The notes: a model not told the origin generated them from the sequence alone. Shown: positions 34,465 to 43,616, counted from the stretch's first letter. The stretch is 44,631 nucleotides of DNA from an uncultured Bacteroidia bacterium (GCA_902785065.1 CACZXH010000021.1:1-44631), one strand, 5' to 3'. A program made the numbers and translations.

Positions 34465-36909
34465 CTATTTCAGCGCCTTCTCGATCATCTTGGAGAGTTC
34501 CGTCCAGTGGGCCTGGGTGGCGGCGTCGGAGGACTTCGCCTTGGCGGTCTTCTTCTGGAGTTCGGTGACCTTGCCGAGGAGGAGGGTGCGGGCGTCGGTG
34601 CCTTCAGCTAGGCGGCTGCCAATGACATCCAGGGCGGAAGAGACATAGGTGCGCTGGAGATAGCGGCGCCAGCTGTCGGTCGCGCGGCCCTTGTAGAGCT
34701 CCTCGAAGATCATATCCGTAAGGTCGTCCAGGAATTCCTCGGGGGCGTAGTTGCCGGGACCGTATTCTGCGAACTGGCCCATGCGCTCGAGTTTCGTGAC
34801 GTTCAGCAGACCGGAGATGGCGCTCTTCGCGTACGGGGTGATCTGGGTGTCCGGACGGTCGGTAATCTCGAAGATGTAAGGAACGTCCACGAGCCAGGTG
34901 GGCTTGCGGAACAGGTTGTCATTCAGCCAGTTCAGGGCGCGCTTCTGGCGGTCCTTCGGGACGGGGGCGTACTTGACGGCATTCGGTTGCTCGATGCTGT
35001 GGTTCGTGACGAACCGGCCGCCGATGTTGGCCGCCACGTGGCCCACGTAGCGGTTGTATTGGCCCAAGAGGGCCTTGTACATCCGGGAGACGTTCTCGAA
35101 CTGGTCGGCTTCCTCCGCATTCCACTCCGGCAGCTGGCCGATGATGCGCTTGAGGTTCATGATGCCGTAGTTGCTGGCCGCGACGGCGTCGTCGCTGAGG
35201 TCCTCGCGCTGGGCGCGCGGGTCGGAGTCGGAGCCTTCGCCGCCGAACCAGAGTTCGGGCTGGGCCGCGAGCCGGTCGATGATGACCTTGTTCCAGTACA
35301 GGTGGTCTTCCTTCGCGCTCTTGAAGGGCGTAGGCTTGTAGCCGTATTCGATGGCCCACTTGTCATAGGTGTTGATGCGCGGGTACAGGCCGTCCTTGCC
35401 GATGCCGTCCTCCGGCTGCGCCACGTAGTTGAAGCGGGCGTAGTCCATGATGGACACGGTGTGGCCGTGCTTTTCCACCCATTCCTTGTCGCGGAGCTTT
35501 TCCACCGGGGTCTGGCTGCTGGAGCCCATGTTGTGGCGCAGGCCCAGGGTGTGGCCCACCTCGTGGGAGGAGACGAAGCGGATGAGGTCGCCCATCAGCT
35601 CGTCGTCATATTTCATTTTGCGGGCGCGCGGGTCCACGGCACCCACCTGCACCTGATACCAGTCGTGCACCAGGGTCATCACGTTGTGGTACCAGCCGAT
35701 GTGGCTTTCGAGGATTTCGCCGGAACGCGGGTCATGGACATTGGGTCCATAGGCGTTCGCCGTGGAGGAAGCGAGGTAGCGGATCACGGAGAAACGGGCA
35801 TCCTCCAGGCTCATGTCGGGATTGTCCTCGGGCCATTCCTCGGCGTGGATGGCGTTCTTCCAGCCAGCCTGCTCGAAGGCTTTCTGCCAGTCGTTTACGC
35901 CGGCGATCAGATACGGACGCCACTGCTTCGGGGTGGCCGGGTCGATGTAATAGACAATGGGCTTGATGGGCTCCACGAGTTCGCCGCGCTTCTGCTTCTC
36001 CACGTCCTCCGGGCGCGCTTCCAGGCGCCAGCGGGTGATGAAGCGGATGCGCTCCACCTCCTGCTGCTCGTCGGTGAACTCCGTGTAGCCGTCAGCGAAA
36101 TAACCGACGCGGGCGTCGAACCAGCGCGGCTGCATGGGCTTTTCGGGCAGGAGGATCATCGAGGTGTTGAGCACGAGCGTCACGACGCCGGCCTGGGTGC
36201 CGGCGGCCAGCGTATTGGCCCGGGCGGCGGGGCCGTTCGCGGTGGGCGTGGGCGCGTTATAGGAGAAGGTCTTGGTGGTCGTCACCTCGGTGTTGATGGG
36301 GTAGGTGCGGATGCTCTGGATGAAGGAGGCGTCGCCCTTGAGGCCGCCCAGGTTGTAGGAGCGCTTGGTGGCCGGGGTCAGCGAGAAGGGCTGGTTGTCG
36401 CCCTCGAACAGGGAGGTCACTTTCACGCGCGTGCAGCCGGGGGAGGCGGTCTTCTCGGGCTTCAGGGACGCTACGATCGGATTCTCCGAACTGGCCTTCA
36501 CGGCGAGGTCGATCTCGTCGCCGTCCTCGGAATGGATGACGTTCGGGTCGATGCGGAGGAGCAGGTTGCCGTTCCCGCCTTTCTCCCAATAGATCATGCG
36601 GTTCGCAATCATTTCGCCACCGTATTCAGAGGCGCCGGGGGTGTGCTTCACGAAGCGGGTCACAGCGAGGATCCGGCGGCCGAGGAGGCTGTCCGGAATA
36701 TCGAAGTACCAGTCCTTCTCATGCTGGGCGACGCCGAACAGGCCGGCGGTGACCTTCAGTTCGGGCGCCGGTTTCTCCGGTTCGTCTTTCTTGTCGTCTT
36801 TCTTTTCGGTGTCGGGTTTGGCGCCGGGACGAGGGCCGGGACGCTGGGCCAGGGAGGCCGGGGCGAACGCGATGACGAGGGCCACGGCGGCGATGAGGAT
36901 CTTTTTCAT
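34465..36909 (-). CDS. Secreted zinc-dependent metalloprotease (metzincin, DUF5117/DUF5118 type)
   Basis: An 814-residue protein. The start is placed at ATG 36909, giving signal peptide MKKILIAAVALVIAFAPASLAQ; an in-frame ATG 13 codons earlier lies upstream of the -7 box and is rejected. A charged proline-rich linker follows (PDTEKKDDKKDEPEKPAP). The zinc site is HEVGHTLGLRH at 449-459 (H449, H453, H459 ligands, E450 catalytic), with a Met-turn SIMDY downstream, the metzincin arrangement. The N-terminal region matches the DUF5118/DUF5117 domains that accompany this protease in Bacteroidota. Probable periplasmic or surface protease; substrate unknown. Confidence 0.88.
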   Translation of the reverse strand: MKKILIAAVALVIAFAPASLAQRPGPRPGAKPDTEKKDDKKDEPEKPAPELKVTAGLFGVAQHEKDWYFDIPDSLLGRRILAVTRFVKHTPGASEYGGEMIANRMIYWEKGGNGNLLLRIDPNVIHSEDGDEIDLAVKASSENPIVASLKPEKTASPGCTRVKVTSLFEGDNQPFSLTPATKRSYNLGGLKGDASFIQSIRTYPINTEVTTTKTFSYNAPTPTANGPAARANTLAAGTQAGVVTLVLNTSMILLPEKPMQPRWFDARVGYFADGYTEFTDEQQEVERIRFITRWRLEARPEDVEKQKRGELVEPIKPIVYYIDPATPKQWRPYLIAGVNDWQKAFEQAGWKNAIHAEEWPEDNPDMSLEDARFSVIRYLASSTANAYGPNVHDPRSGEILESHIGWYHNVMTLVHDWYQVQVGAVDPRARKMKYDDELMGDLIRFVSSHEVGHTLGLRHNMGSSSQTPVEKLRDKEWVEKHGHTVSIMDYARFNYVAQPEDGIGKDGLYPRINTYDKWAIEYGYKPTPFKSAKEDHLYWNKVIIDRLAAQPELWFGGEGSDSDPRAQREDLSDDAVAASNYGIMNLKRIIGQLPEWNAEEADQFENVSRMYKALLGQYNRYVGHVAANIGGRFVTNHSIEQPNAVKYAPVPKDRQKRALNWLNDNLFRKPTWLVDVPYIFEITDRPDTQITPYAKSAISGLLNVTKLERMGQFAEYGPGNYAPEEFLDDLTDMIFEELYKGRATDSWRRYLQRTYVSSALDVIGSRLAEGTDARTLLLGKVTELQKKTAKAKSSDAATQAHWTELSKMIEKALK

Positions 36910-36935
36910 CGAAACAGGATTCTTGTTGATTCTTA

Positions 36936-36943
36936 CGAAGATA
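36936..36943 (-). promoter_or_regulatory. -7 promoter box for the metalloprotease gene
   Basis: Minus strand TATCTTCG, one base off TAnnTTTG and identical to the nuclease promoter box at 6577; it lies 26 bases before ATG 36909 and sets that start. Confidence 0.45.
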
Positions 36944-36997
36944 GTCATTTTTTCCGAAAGACGGCTTCCGTCCGTTTGTTTTCCGAATGAAAAACCG

Positions 36998-37005
36998 TAT
37001 TTTTG
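36998..37005 (+). promoter_or_regulatory. -7 promoter box for the GH31 gene
   Basis: TATTTTTG fits TAnnTTTG, 20 bases before ATG 37026, leaving a leader of about 14 bases. Confidence 0.5.
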
Positions 37006-37025
37006 AATGATTATCCCATTGACCT

Positions 37026-39848
37026 ATGCATTATTCGAAGACTCTCCTCCTTGCGACGGCCGTCGCGCTCCTTCCCCTCTCCTGTGGTCCGAAAGACTAT
37101 TCCGTCAAGGGCAATTCCGTGACCGTGAAGCTCCAGGCGCCCGCCGAGGGCGGACCCGCCCAGGTCCGACTCCAGGTGCTGGGCGAGAAGATCATCCGCG
37201 TTTCCGCGACGCCGGACAAGAAGTTCAACGACCGGAAAAGCCTCGTTGTGCTTCCCGTGAAGGGAAAGACGCCCTTCTCCGTGACGGCGGAAGGCGGCCT
37301 GGTAAAAGTGGCGACATCGGCCGTGACCGCCACCGTGGACCCGGCCACCGGGAAACTGAACTTCACGGACGCTGCGGGCAAGACGCTCCTGGCGTCCGGC
37401 GCGGGCGGCAAAATGGCCTTCGCGCCCATCGAGGTGGAGGGCAAGAAGGCCTTCTCCACGCAGGTGGTCTTCGATTCCCCCGCCGACGAAGCTTTCTACG
37501 GCCTCGGCCAGCAGCAGACGGGCGAGTTCGACCACAAGGGCCTCAATGAGGAACTCTACCAGTACAATACCAAGATCAGCATCCCGTTCGTGGTCTCCTC
37601 CAAGGGCTACGGCCTGCTGTTCGACGCCTACTCCTGGAGCCGCTGGGGCAATCCCAACCCCTTCCAGCAGCTGGGCCAGGTGTTCAAGCTCTATGACAAG
37701 GACGGCCAGGAAGGCGCATTGACGGGCACCTACGTCACCCGCCGCCAGACGCTCGTCCAGCGTGAGGAAGCGCTGGAGTACGACAACGAGCGGCTGATCG
37801 GCAACCTGCCCAAGCTGCCGCTCCAAGGCGCCATCGTGACTTACGAAGGAGAAATCGAGGCGCCGGTGGAGGGGGATTACTACTTCTCCCAGTACTATGC
37901 CGGCTTCCAGGCTACGGAAATCGGCGGTGAGGAGACGATGTCCCGCCGCTGGCGTCCGGCCTGGAACCCCAACAGCTTCCGCTACAAGGTCCATTTCAAC
38001 GCGGGCGAGAGGAAACCTGTCAAGGTGACCTGGGAGCCCGACGGCGGCGTCTCCTACTTCAGCCTGAAGGTCGCCGTGCCCCAGAGCGCAGAGGACCAGG
38101 CCCGCTTGAGCTTCTGGTCGGAATTCGAGCCCGAGCTGGACTTCTACTTCATGGCCGGCAACGACTACGATGAGGTCATCAGCGGCTACCGCACCCTCAC
38201 CGGCAAGGCCTCGCTGTATCCGAAGTGGTCCTTCGGCTTCTGGCAGAGCCGGGAGCGCTATACCACGCAGGAGGAACTCGTGAGCACGCTCGCGGAGTTC
38301 CGCAAGCGGGAGATTCCCGTCGATAACATCGTCCAGGACTGGCATTACTGGCTGGAGGACCAGTGGGGGAGCCACGAGTTCGACGCGGCCCGCTATCCGG
38401 ATCCGGAAAAGATGCTGGACGACGTCCACGCGATGCACGGCCGCTTCATGATCAGCGTCTGGCCCAAGTTCTACACGAACACGGACCATTACAAGGAGCT
38501 CAAGGAGGCGGGCTACGCCTACACGCACGCCGAGGACACCGGCCTCGTGGACTGGCTCAATCACCCGCAGTCGTTCTACGACGCCTATGCCGAAGGCGGC
38601 CGCAAGATGTTCTGGCGCCAGATGGACGAGACCCTCTATTCCAAGTACGGCAAGAAGATCGACGCGTGGTGGATGGACGCTTCGGAACCGAACCTCCGCG
38701 ACTGCCTCCCTTGGGACTATTTCAAGTGGCTGCTCACCCCGACGGCCCTCGGTCCGTCCACGGAATATTTCACAGCCTATTCCCTCGTGAATGCCGACGC
38801 CATCTACAACGGCCAGCGCGAGGTCAATCCCGACACGCGCGTGTTTCTGCTCACCCGCAACGGTTTCGCCGGCCTCCAGCGCTATTCCACGGCCTCCTGG
38901 AGCGGTGATATCGGCACGTCCTGGGAGGATATGCGGATGCAGATGGCCGCGGGCCTCGGCTACTCGATGGCCGGTCTGCCGATGTGGGGCATGGACATCG
39001 GCGGTTTCTCGGTAATGAGCAAGTTCTACAATCCGGCGAACCGGCCCGAATGGCAGGAGCTCCAGACCCGCTGGCACCAGTTCGGTACCTTCGTCCCGCT
39101 GTTCCGCACCCATGGACAGGCGCCGGCGCGCGAGCTCTGGAACATTGCCGACGAGGGTTCCGAAGCCTACGAGTCCATCCTCTGGTACATGCGCCTGCGC
39201 TACCGCCTGATGCCGTACATCTATTCCCTCGCGGGCGCCGTCCATTTCGACGACTACACGATCATGCGCGGCCTGCCGATGGACTTCCCGGGCGATCCGG
39301 AGGTCCGCGACCTGTCCGACCAGTGGCTCTTCGGCCCGGCCCTGATGCCTGCGCCGGTGTACGAGTACCAGGCCCGCAGCCGCAGTGTCTACTTCCCGGC
39401 CGGCGGCTGGTATGACTTTTATTCTGGGGCCTATTTGGTCGGTGGCGGGCGAAAAACGGTCGATGCCCCCTACTCTCGCATGCCGCTCTACGTGCGTGCC
39501 GGCTCCATCATCCCCTTCGGCCCCGCCATGCAGTGGTCCGACGAGAAGCCCGCGGACGACATCCTCCTCGCCGTCTATGCTGGCAAAGATGCCAGCTTCA
39601 ACCTCTATGAGGACGAGAACGTGAACTACAACTACGAGAAGGGCTTCTTCGCCAACATCCCCATCACTTGGGACGAAGCCGCCCGCACCCTCACCATCGG
39701 TGAGCGCAAAGGCTCATTCGAAGGCATGCTCCAGACCCGCACCTTCCGCGTAGTCGTGGTCGACCCGGCCACCCCGTGGGCCTACGACCCCGACGCCCCC
39801 GGCGTGGCGGTCCAGTACGACGGCAAACCCGTTGAGGTGAAGTTCTAG
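37026..39848 (+). CDS. GH31 glycoside hydrolase lipoprotein, probable alpha-xylosidase with PA14-like insert
   Basis: A 940-residue lipoprotein: signal LLLATAVALLPLSC with a lipobox cysteine at about residue 20. An N-terminal beta-sandwich (about 25-240) is interrupted by a PA14-like insert near residues 255-360 (VTYEGEIEAPVEGDYYF, NAGERKPVKVTWEPDGG), as in some xyloglucan-active GH31 enzymes. The (beta/alpha)8 barrel has nucleophile D551 in WWMDASEPN and acid/base D628 in WSGDIGTSW. Beta domains close the protein. GH31 enzymes with this insert remove alpha-xylose from xyloglucan oligosaccharides, so that is the best guess; alpha-glucosidase is possible. There is no SusC/SusD pair or other glycosidase beside it. 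Confidence 0.87.
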   Translation: MHYSKTLLLATAVALLPLSCGPKDYSVKGNSVTVKLQAPAEGGPAQVRLQVLGEKIIRVSATPDKKFNDRKSLVVLPVKGKTPFSVTAEGGLVKVATSAVTATVDPATGKLNFTDAAGKTLLASGAGGKMAFAPIEVEGKKAFSTQVVFDSPADEAFYGLGQQQTGEFDHKGLNEELYQYNTKISIPFVVSSKGYGLLFDAYSWSRWGNPNPFQQLGQVFKLYDKDGQEGALTGTYVTRRQTLVQREEALEYDNERLIGNLPKLPLQGAIVTYEGEIEAPVEGDYYFSQYYAGFQATEIGGEETMSRRWRPAWNPNSFRYKVHFNAGERKPVKVTWEPDGGVSYFSLKVAVPQSAEDQARLSFWSEFEPELDFYFMAGNDYDEVISGYRTLTGKASLYPKWSFGFWQSRERYTTQEELVSTLAEFRKREIPVDNIVQDWHYWLEDQWGSHEFDAARYPDPEKMLDDVHAMHGRFMISVWPKFYTNTDHYKELKEAGYAYTHAEDTGLVDWLNHPQSFYDAYAEGGRKMFWRQMDETLYSKYGKKIDAWWMDASEPNLRDCLPWDYFKWLLTPTALGPSTEYFTAYSLVNADAIYNGQREVNPDTRVFLLTRNGFAGLQRYSTASWSGDIGTSWEDMRMQMAAGLGYSMAGLPMWGMDIGGFSVMSKFYNPANRPEWQELQTRWHQFGTFVPLFRTHGQAPARELWNIADEGSEAYESILWYMRLRYRLMPYIYSLAGAVHFDDYTIMRGLPMDFPGDPEVRDLSDQWLFGPALMPAPVYEYQARSRSVYFPAGGWYDFYSGAYLVGGGRKTVDAPYSRMPLYVRAGSIIPFGPAMQWSDEKPADDILLAVYAGKDASFNLYEDENVNYNYEKGFFANIPITWDEAARTLTIGERKGSFEGMLQTRTFRVVVVDPATPWAYDPDAPGVAVQYDGKPVEVKF

Positions 39849-40492
39849 AACGTCCAGCCCAGGCCGAGGTCGAAGGCGGTCGCGGCGGGGCTGTAGGTGT
39901 TTTCGATGAAGAATTTCAGATGGCCGGTGCCGAAGCGGACGGCGATGGGGGTGATGGAGGGGACGATGCCGATGAGGTCGTCCGAGAAGAAGCGATCCTT
40001 TCCACTCAGCACCATGCCGCCGCCGAAGGCGGAGTAGAGCTTGACCTTCTGCGTGGGGTTCCAGAAGCAGCGCGCTTGGAAAAAGAGGGCGCCGATGGGG
40101 GCGGAGTCTCTCCAGCCGTCCGGATGGGGATCTTTCAGGTTGTAGCGGGGATTACCCTGCGGGTCGATGCCGAAGGTCCCGTATTGGATGACCTTGTGGT
40201 GGCACCAGGAAGCGCCGCCCGTCAGGACCATCTCCCAGCGGCGGGCCGTTTTCCAGACGGCGGAAACGCTCAGTGCGGGCATCCAGGCGCCGTTCATGTC
40301 CGGCTCTTTCCCGTCGCGCGCGAACGACTTGTCGTATTTGGTCCCGTTGACCTCTATCAGGGTGTGGATGGGTGGAAAGCCGGTGGCAATTTCCACGGAA
40401 AACTGTTTCACGAAGGGCGGATCGTCCTCCTGGGCATAGGCGGAGACGCCCAGCAGCAAAAGCGCCACGAGGGCTGTCAGACGCGTTTTCAT
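39845..40492 (-). CDS. Small secreted barrel-like protein paired with the radical SAM-associated lipoprotein
   Basis: A 215-residue protein with signal peptide (MKTRLTALVALLLLGVSAYAQ). The start at 40492 overlaps the lipoprotein stop (ATGA) and gives this signal, whereas a longer upstream reading is low-complexity. The mature part alternates hydrophobic strands (FSVEIATGFPPIHTL, PALSVSAVWKTARRWEMVLTGG, IGALFFQARCFWN, KLYSAFGGGMVL) and ends in FDLGLGWTF, whose final phenylalanine is typical of outer-membrane barrels. It is probably a small barrel protein. The overlap with the lipoprotein gene suggests coupled expression and shared function. No family recognised. Confidence 0.72.
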   Translation of the reverse strand: MKTRLTALVALLLLGVSAYAQEDDPPFVKQFSVEIATGFPPIHTLIEVNGTKYDKSFARDGKEPDMNGAWMPALSVSAVWKTARRWEMVLTGGASWCHHKVIQYGTFGIDPQGNPRYNLKDPHPDGWRDSAPIGALFFQARCFWNPTQKVKLYSAFGGGMVLSGKDRFFSDDLIGIVPSITPIAVRFGTGHLKFFIENTYSPAATAFDLGLGWTF

Positions 40493-40878
40493 TGGACGGA
40501 ATCCAGCTTGACGACGATTTCCCGGTCGCGGAGGTCCGCCAGGGTGGTGTCCTTGACGACGAACGCCCCTTGCGGGTCCTCGAACCGGACGAAAGGACCT
40601 TCCAGATTCCGGTAATAGGGGATTCCCACGCGGCAGCGACCGTTGGCGTCCGTGATGCCCAGCACGTCCTCCCGACCCATATCCTGCTGCCAAGGGCCGC
40701 CCTTGATCCGGATACCCTCCAGGGGTTCGCCCGTCTTGTGGGAAACCAGGGTGAAGGTCATCGGCGCCTCGCCGCCCTCCGCCATTAGCGGCGTCTGGGG
40801 CATACCGTAGCAGGCTTGGAAAACGAACAAGGCCCCGGTCAGGGACGCTCCCTTCAAAAGATTATGCAAGAATTTCAT
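40489..40878 (-). CDS. Small lipoprotein paired with a radical SAM enzyme
   Basis: A 129-residue lipoprotein with signal MKFLHNLLKGASLTGALFVFQAC (written in part: lipobox FQAC, cysteine 23). The start at 40878 is preferred over upstream in-frame readings that are low-complexity. The mature domain is a beta-sandwich of carboxypeptidase-regulatory type (FTLVSHKTGEPLEGIRIKGG, GITDANGRCRVGIP). It is divergent from the radical SAM/SPASM gene at 40965, which fits the rSAM/lipoprotein system described from Bacteroidota (NCBI families TIGR04133 and TIGR04134, from memory). The enzyme may modify this protein or a partner; not shown. A weak -7-like TATCTTGT lies at 40892-40899. Confidence 0.75.
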   Translation of the reverse strand: MKFLHNLLKGASLTGALFVFQACYGMPQTPLMAEGGEAPMTFTLVSHKTGEPLEGIRIKGGPWQQDMGREDVLGITDANGRCRVGIPYYRNLEGPFVRFEDPQGAFVVKDTTLADLRDREIVVKLDSVQ

Positions 40879-40935
40879 GGTTGTCGCGTTTACAAGATAA
40901 ATCCCCCCGGGGACGAATCTTGCACAAAAATAACG

Positions 40936-40943
40936 TAAATTTG
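40936..40943 (+). promoter_or_regulatory. -7 promoter box for the radical SAM gene
   Basis: TAAATTTG fits TAnnTTTG, 21 bases before ATG 40965, leaving a leader of about 15 bases. Confidence 0.55.
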
Positions 40944-40964
40944 CCGAAAGACCATACCCGCGCC

Positions 40965-42026
40965 ATGAATCCGCTGCTGTTCCGCCTGTTCCGCGCCAAT
41001 GAGACGAAGGTCCACGAACTGAATTACCTTTTCTGGGAATGCACGACCCGCTGCATGCTCCGCTGCCGCCATTGCGGGAGCGACTGCTCGGTGCAGAGCC
41101 GGGAGAAGGACATGCCCCTGGAAGACTTCCTGCGGGCATTGGACACGATTCCGGCGGACCACCGACCGCGGGACTTTTCCGTGGTCCTGACCGGCGGGGA
41201 GCCGCTGCTGCGGCCGGACATCGCCGAGGCCGGGCGGGAAATCCGCCGACGGGGATTCGGCTGGGGCATGGTCACCAACGGCTGGTGCTACGACGAGGCG
41301 ATGCACGGGAAGCTGATGGCCGCCGGGATGGGCGCCGTCACCGTGAGCCTGGACGGCCTGGAGGCCTCCCACGACTGGATGCGCGGGGTTCCCGGGAGCT
41401 ATCAGCGCGCCCTCCGCGCCATCGGCATCATCGCTGCGGAGCCGCGCCTGAACGCCGATGTCGTCACCTGCGTGAACCGGCGGAACCTCTCGGAGCTTCC
41501 GGAAATCTACGAGATTCTCAAAAGCCTGGGCGTGAAGCAGTGGCGGCTGTTCACGATCATCCCCATCGGCCGCGCCGCCGCCGATCCGGAGATGAAACTC
41601 TCTGATTCCCAGTTCGTTTCCCTGATGGAATTCATCCAGGCCAAGCGTCAGGATGGCGGGCTGATGAAAGTGACTTTCAGCTGCGAAGGCTACCTGGGCC
41701 GATATGAGGAGAAGGTCCGCGACATCCGCTATTTCTGCCGCGCCGGCATCAACATTGCGTCCGTCCTGATCGACGGCCGCATCTGCGCCTGCCCGAACAT
41801 CGACCGAGACCGTTTCTCGCAGGGCAGCATTTACACGGACAATTTCTACGAGGTCTGGGAAACGCGTTTCGAGGCTTTCCGCAAGCGGGACTGGGCTCGG
41901 ACAGGCCGATGCAAGGATTGCAAGGCCTGGCGCGACTGCCTCGGAAACGGAATGCACAATTGGCACAATGGCACCGGAGAAGTCCTCCAGTGCCACTATG
42001 CAAAAACTATTTCTAAGGAAGCGTAA
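40965..42026 (+). CDS. Radical SAM enzyme with SPASM-like domain, rSAM/lipoprotein system type
   Basis: A 353-residue enzyme. ATG 40965 follows the -7 box and gives MNPLLFRLFRANETKVHELNYLFWECTTRC. The radical SAM cluster motif CxxxCxxC is C30, C34, C37 (CMLRCRHC), followed by TGGEPLLRPD. A C-terminal cysteine-rich region (about 255-340: YFCRAG, ICACPNID, GRCKDCKAWRDCLGNGMHNWH) looks like a SPASM domain for extra iron-sulphur clusters, typical of enzymes that modify peptides or proteins. It is divergent from the small lipoprotein gene, so a modification role on that lipoprotein or its partner is inferred. Its stop codon abuts the uxuB stop on the other strand with no bases between. Confidence 0.88.
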   Translation: MNPLLFRLFRANETKVHELNYLFWECTTRCMLRCRHCGSDCSVQSREKDMPLEDFLRALDTIPADHRPRDFSVVLTGGEPLLRPDIAEAGREIRRRGFGWGMVTNGWCYDEAMHGKLMAAGMGAVTVSLDGLEASHDWMRGVPGSYQRALRAIGIIAAEPRLNADVVTCVNRRNLSELPEIYEILKSLGVKQWRLFTIIPIGRAAADPEMKLSDSQFVSLMEFIQAKRQDGGLMKVTFSCEGYLGRYEEKVRDIRYFCRAGINIASVLIDGRICACPNIDRDRFSQGSIYTDNFYEVWETRFEAFRKRDWARTGRCKDCKAWRDCLGNGMHNWHNGTGEVLQCHYAKTISKEA

Positions 42027-43613
42027 TTACCTCGCTACCACATACTTGTGCAGCGTCTCGCGAACGGCGCCGGGCCCGGCGTACAGTTCGCGGACCATTC
42101 CCTCGATGCGTTCGCCGAGGCCGGCCTCATACAAGTCCACCGCAAAGACATCCTTCCGGCTGAACAGCTGCTTGAGGCAGGACCAGTCCTGGTCCGGCTT
42201 GCCGATTTCCAGCGGCGCCACGATGGCCTGCAGCTCCGCTAGCAGCGGGTCCGGAGACGGCTCGAACGGCGTTCCGTCGTCGCGGATGCCTTTCAGGTAG
42301 CGCGCGTAGCCCGCCAGCGTGAGCGGAATCAGCACCAGATTGTCCATGTCCAGCCCGCGGGCGATGTACTTCTTGAGGGTCTCGCCGAAGCGGATGGGCA
42401 GTTTCTGGCTCGTGTCCATGGCAATCCGCTGCGGCGCGTCGGGCATGAACGGGTTCGGCAGCCGACGGTTGATGACCGTGCCGATGAACTCGTACGGGTT
42501 CAGCACGCCCGGGTCCGTCACCACCGGCATCGCCTCGATGTAGCCGATTTTCTGGATGAAGGCACGGAGGTCCGGATCGGCCATCTCGGCGCTGATGAGG
42601 GTGTAGCCCAGCATACAGCCGTAGATACTCATTGCCGTGTGCAGCGGGTTGAGGCAGGTGGTAACCTTCATCGTCTCCACCTTGTCCACCGTCTCCCGCG
42701 TCGTGTACAGGGCGCCGCCCAGGTCCAGCGGCGGCCGGCCGCATGTGTAGTTGTCCTCGATGACGAGGTACTGCACCTCCTCGGAGTTCACGAACGGGGC
42801 CGTGAAAGTGTGCTTGGCCGTTTCGATGTACTCGTTGTCCTCGAAGCCGTCGGCAGCCAGCATCGCCTTCACCTTCTCGTGCGGGCGCGGGGTGATCTTG
42901 TCGATCATCGACCAGGGGAAGGTAATCTTCGTCTCGTCCTCCAGGTAGGCGGGGAATTCCGCCGGGACGAGGCCATCGGCCGCCCAGCGCTTCGCATACG
43001 CGAGCACGCCGGCCTTCACCTTATCGCCGTTGTGGGAGCAGTTGTCCATGGACTGTACCGTCAGTGGCAGGGCGCCGGCCTTCCAGCGCTCGTACAGCAG
43101 CGCGGCGACCTTGCCCATCGCCAGGACGGGCGTCAGGCCGCGCTCCAGGTCCGCCGGAGCCACGGTATAGCCCTTCTCCGTGATGGTGAAGGAAATCATC
43201 TGCAGGGACGGATTCCGGAAAATGTCCACGAGCCGCTGCCAGTCGGGGAAGGCGTAATCGGCCTTCAGGGCCTCTGTAACAGAGGCGATGACAGTCTTTT
43301 CGATGGTGCCGGTGGACTGCAGGCTGACGGACAGCGACAGGTTCCCATAGGGGGCGTATGCCTTGTCAATCACCTCGAAATCGAAGGTTTCCGCGACGAT
43401 GACGCCGCGGTCGTACCGGCCCGTGTTCAGGGCCTCGTTCAGGATCGCGGCCGGGAAGGCGCGGAAGATGTTGCCGCCGCCGAAATGCACCCAGGTGGGC
43501 GCGGCGAAGGTTTTCGCCTTCACGGCGGCGATATCGTACTGCGGGAGTTTATAGCCTTTGGACTCCCATTCCGCGGCATTGTAGCTGCCGCTCAGGATAT
43601 CGGTCAGTTTCAT
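42027..43613 (-). CDS. uxuB: D-mannonate oxidoreductase (mannitol dehydrogenase family)
   Basis: A 528-residue NAD(P)-dependent enzyme expected to interconvert fructuronate and mannonate in hexuronate breakdown. The N-terminal Rossmann motif is WVHFGGGNIFRAF at about 41-53. Later motifs of the mannitol dehydrogenase family include SMDNCSHNGDKV, TKITFPWSMIDKITPRP, and KVTTCLNPLHTAMSIYGCMLG with catalytic residues. It is placed three bases after uxuA on the same strand, which is why uxuB is preferred over tagaturonate reductase or mannitol dehydrogenase. The length is typical of the longer Bacteroidota members. Confidence 0.87.
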   Translation of the reverse strand: MKLTDILSGSYNAAEWESKGYKLPQYDIAAVKAKTFAAPTWVHFGGGNIFRAFPAAILNEALNTGRYDRGVIVAETFDFEVIDKAYAPYGNLSLSVSLQSTGTIEKTVIASVTEALKADYAFPDWQRLVDIFRNPSLQMISFTITEKGYTVAPADLERGLTPVLAMGKVAALLYERWKAGALPLTVQSMDNCSHNGDKVKAGVLAYAKRWAADGLVPAEFPAYLEDETKITFPWSMIDKITPRPHEKVKAMLAADGFEDNEYIETAKHTFTAPFVNSEEVQYLVIEDNYTCGRPPLDLGGALYTTRETVDKVETMKVTTCLNPLHTAMSIYGCMLGYTLISAEMADPDLRAFIQKIGYIEAMPVVTDPGVLNPYEFIGTVINRRLPNPFMPDAPQRIAMDTSQKLPIRFGETLKKYIARGLDMDNLVLIPLTLAGYARYLKGIRDDGTPFEPSPDPLLAELQAIVAPLEIGKPDQDWSCLKQLFSRKDVFAVDLYEAGLGERIEGMVRELYAGPGAVRETLHKYVVAR

Positions 43614-43616
43614 AGT

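Noticed and set aside
36910-36948. Earlier ATG at 36948 for the metalloprotease
   Set aside because: It lies upstream of the -7 box at 36936-36943 and would put extra residues before a good signal peptide.
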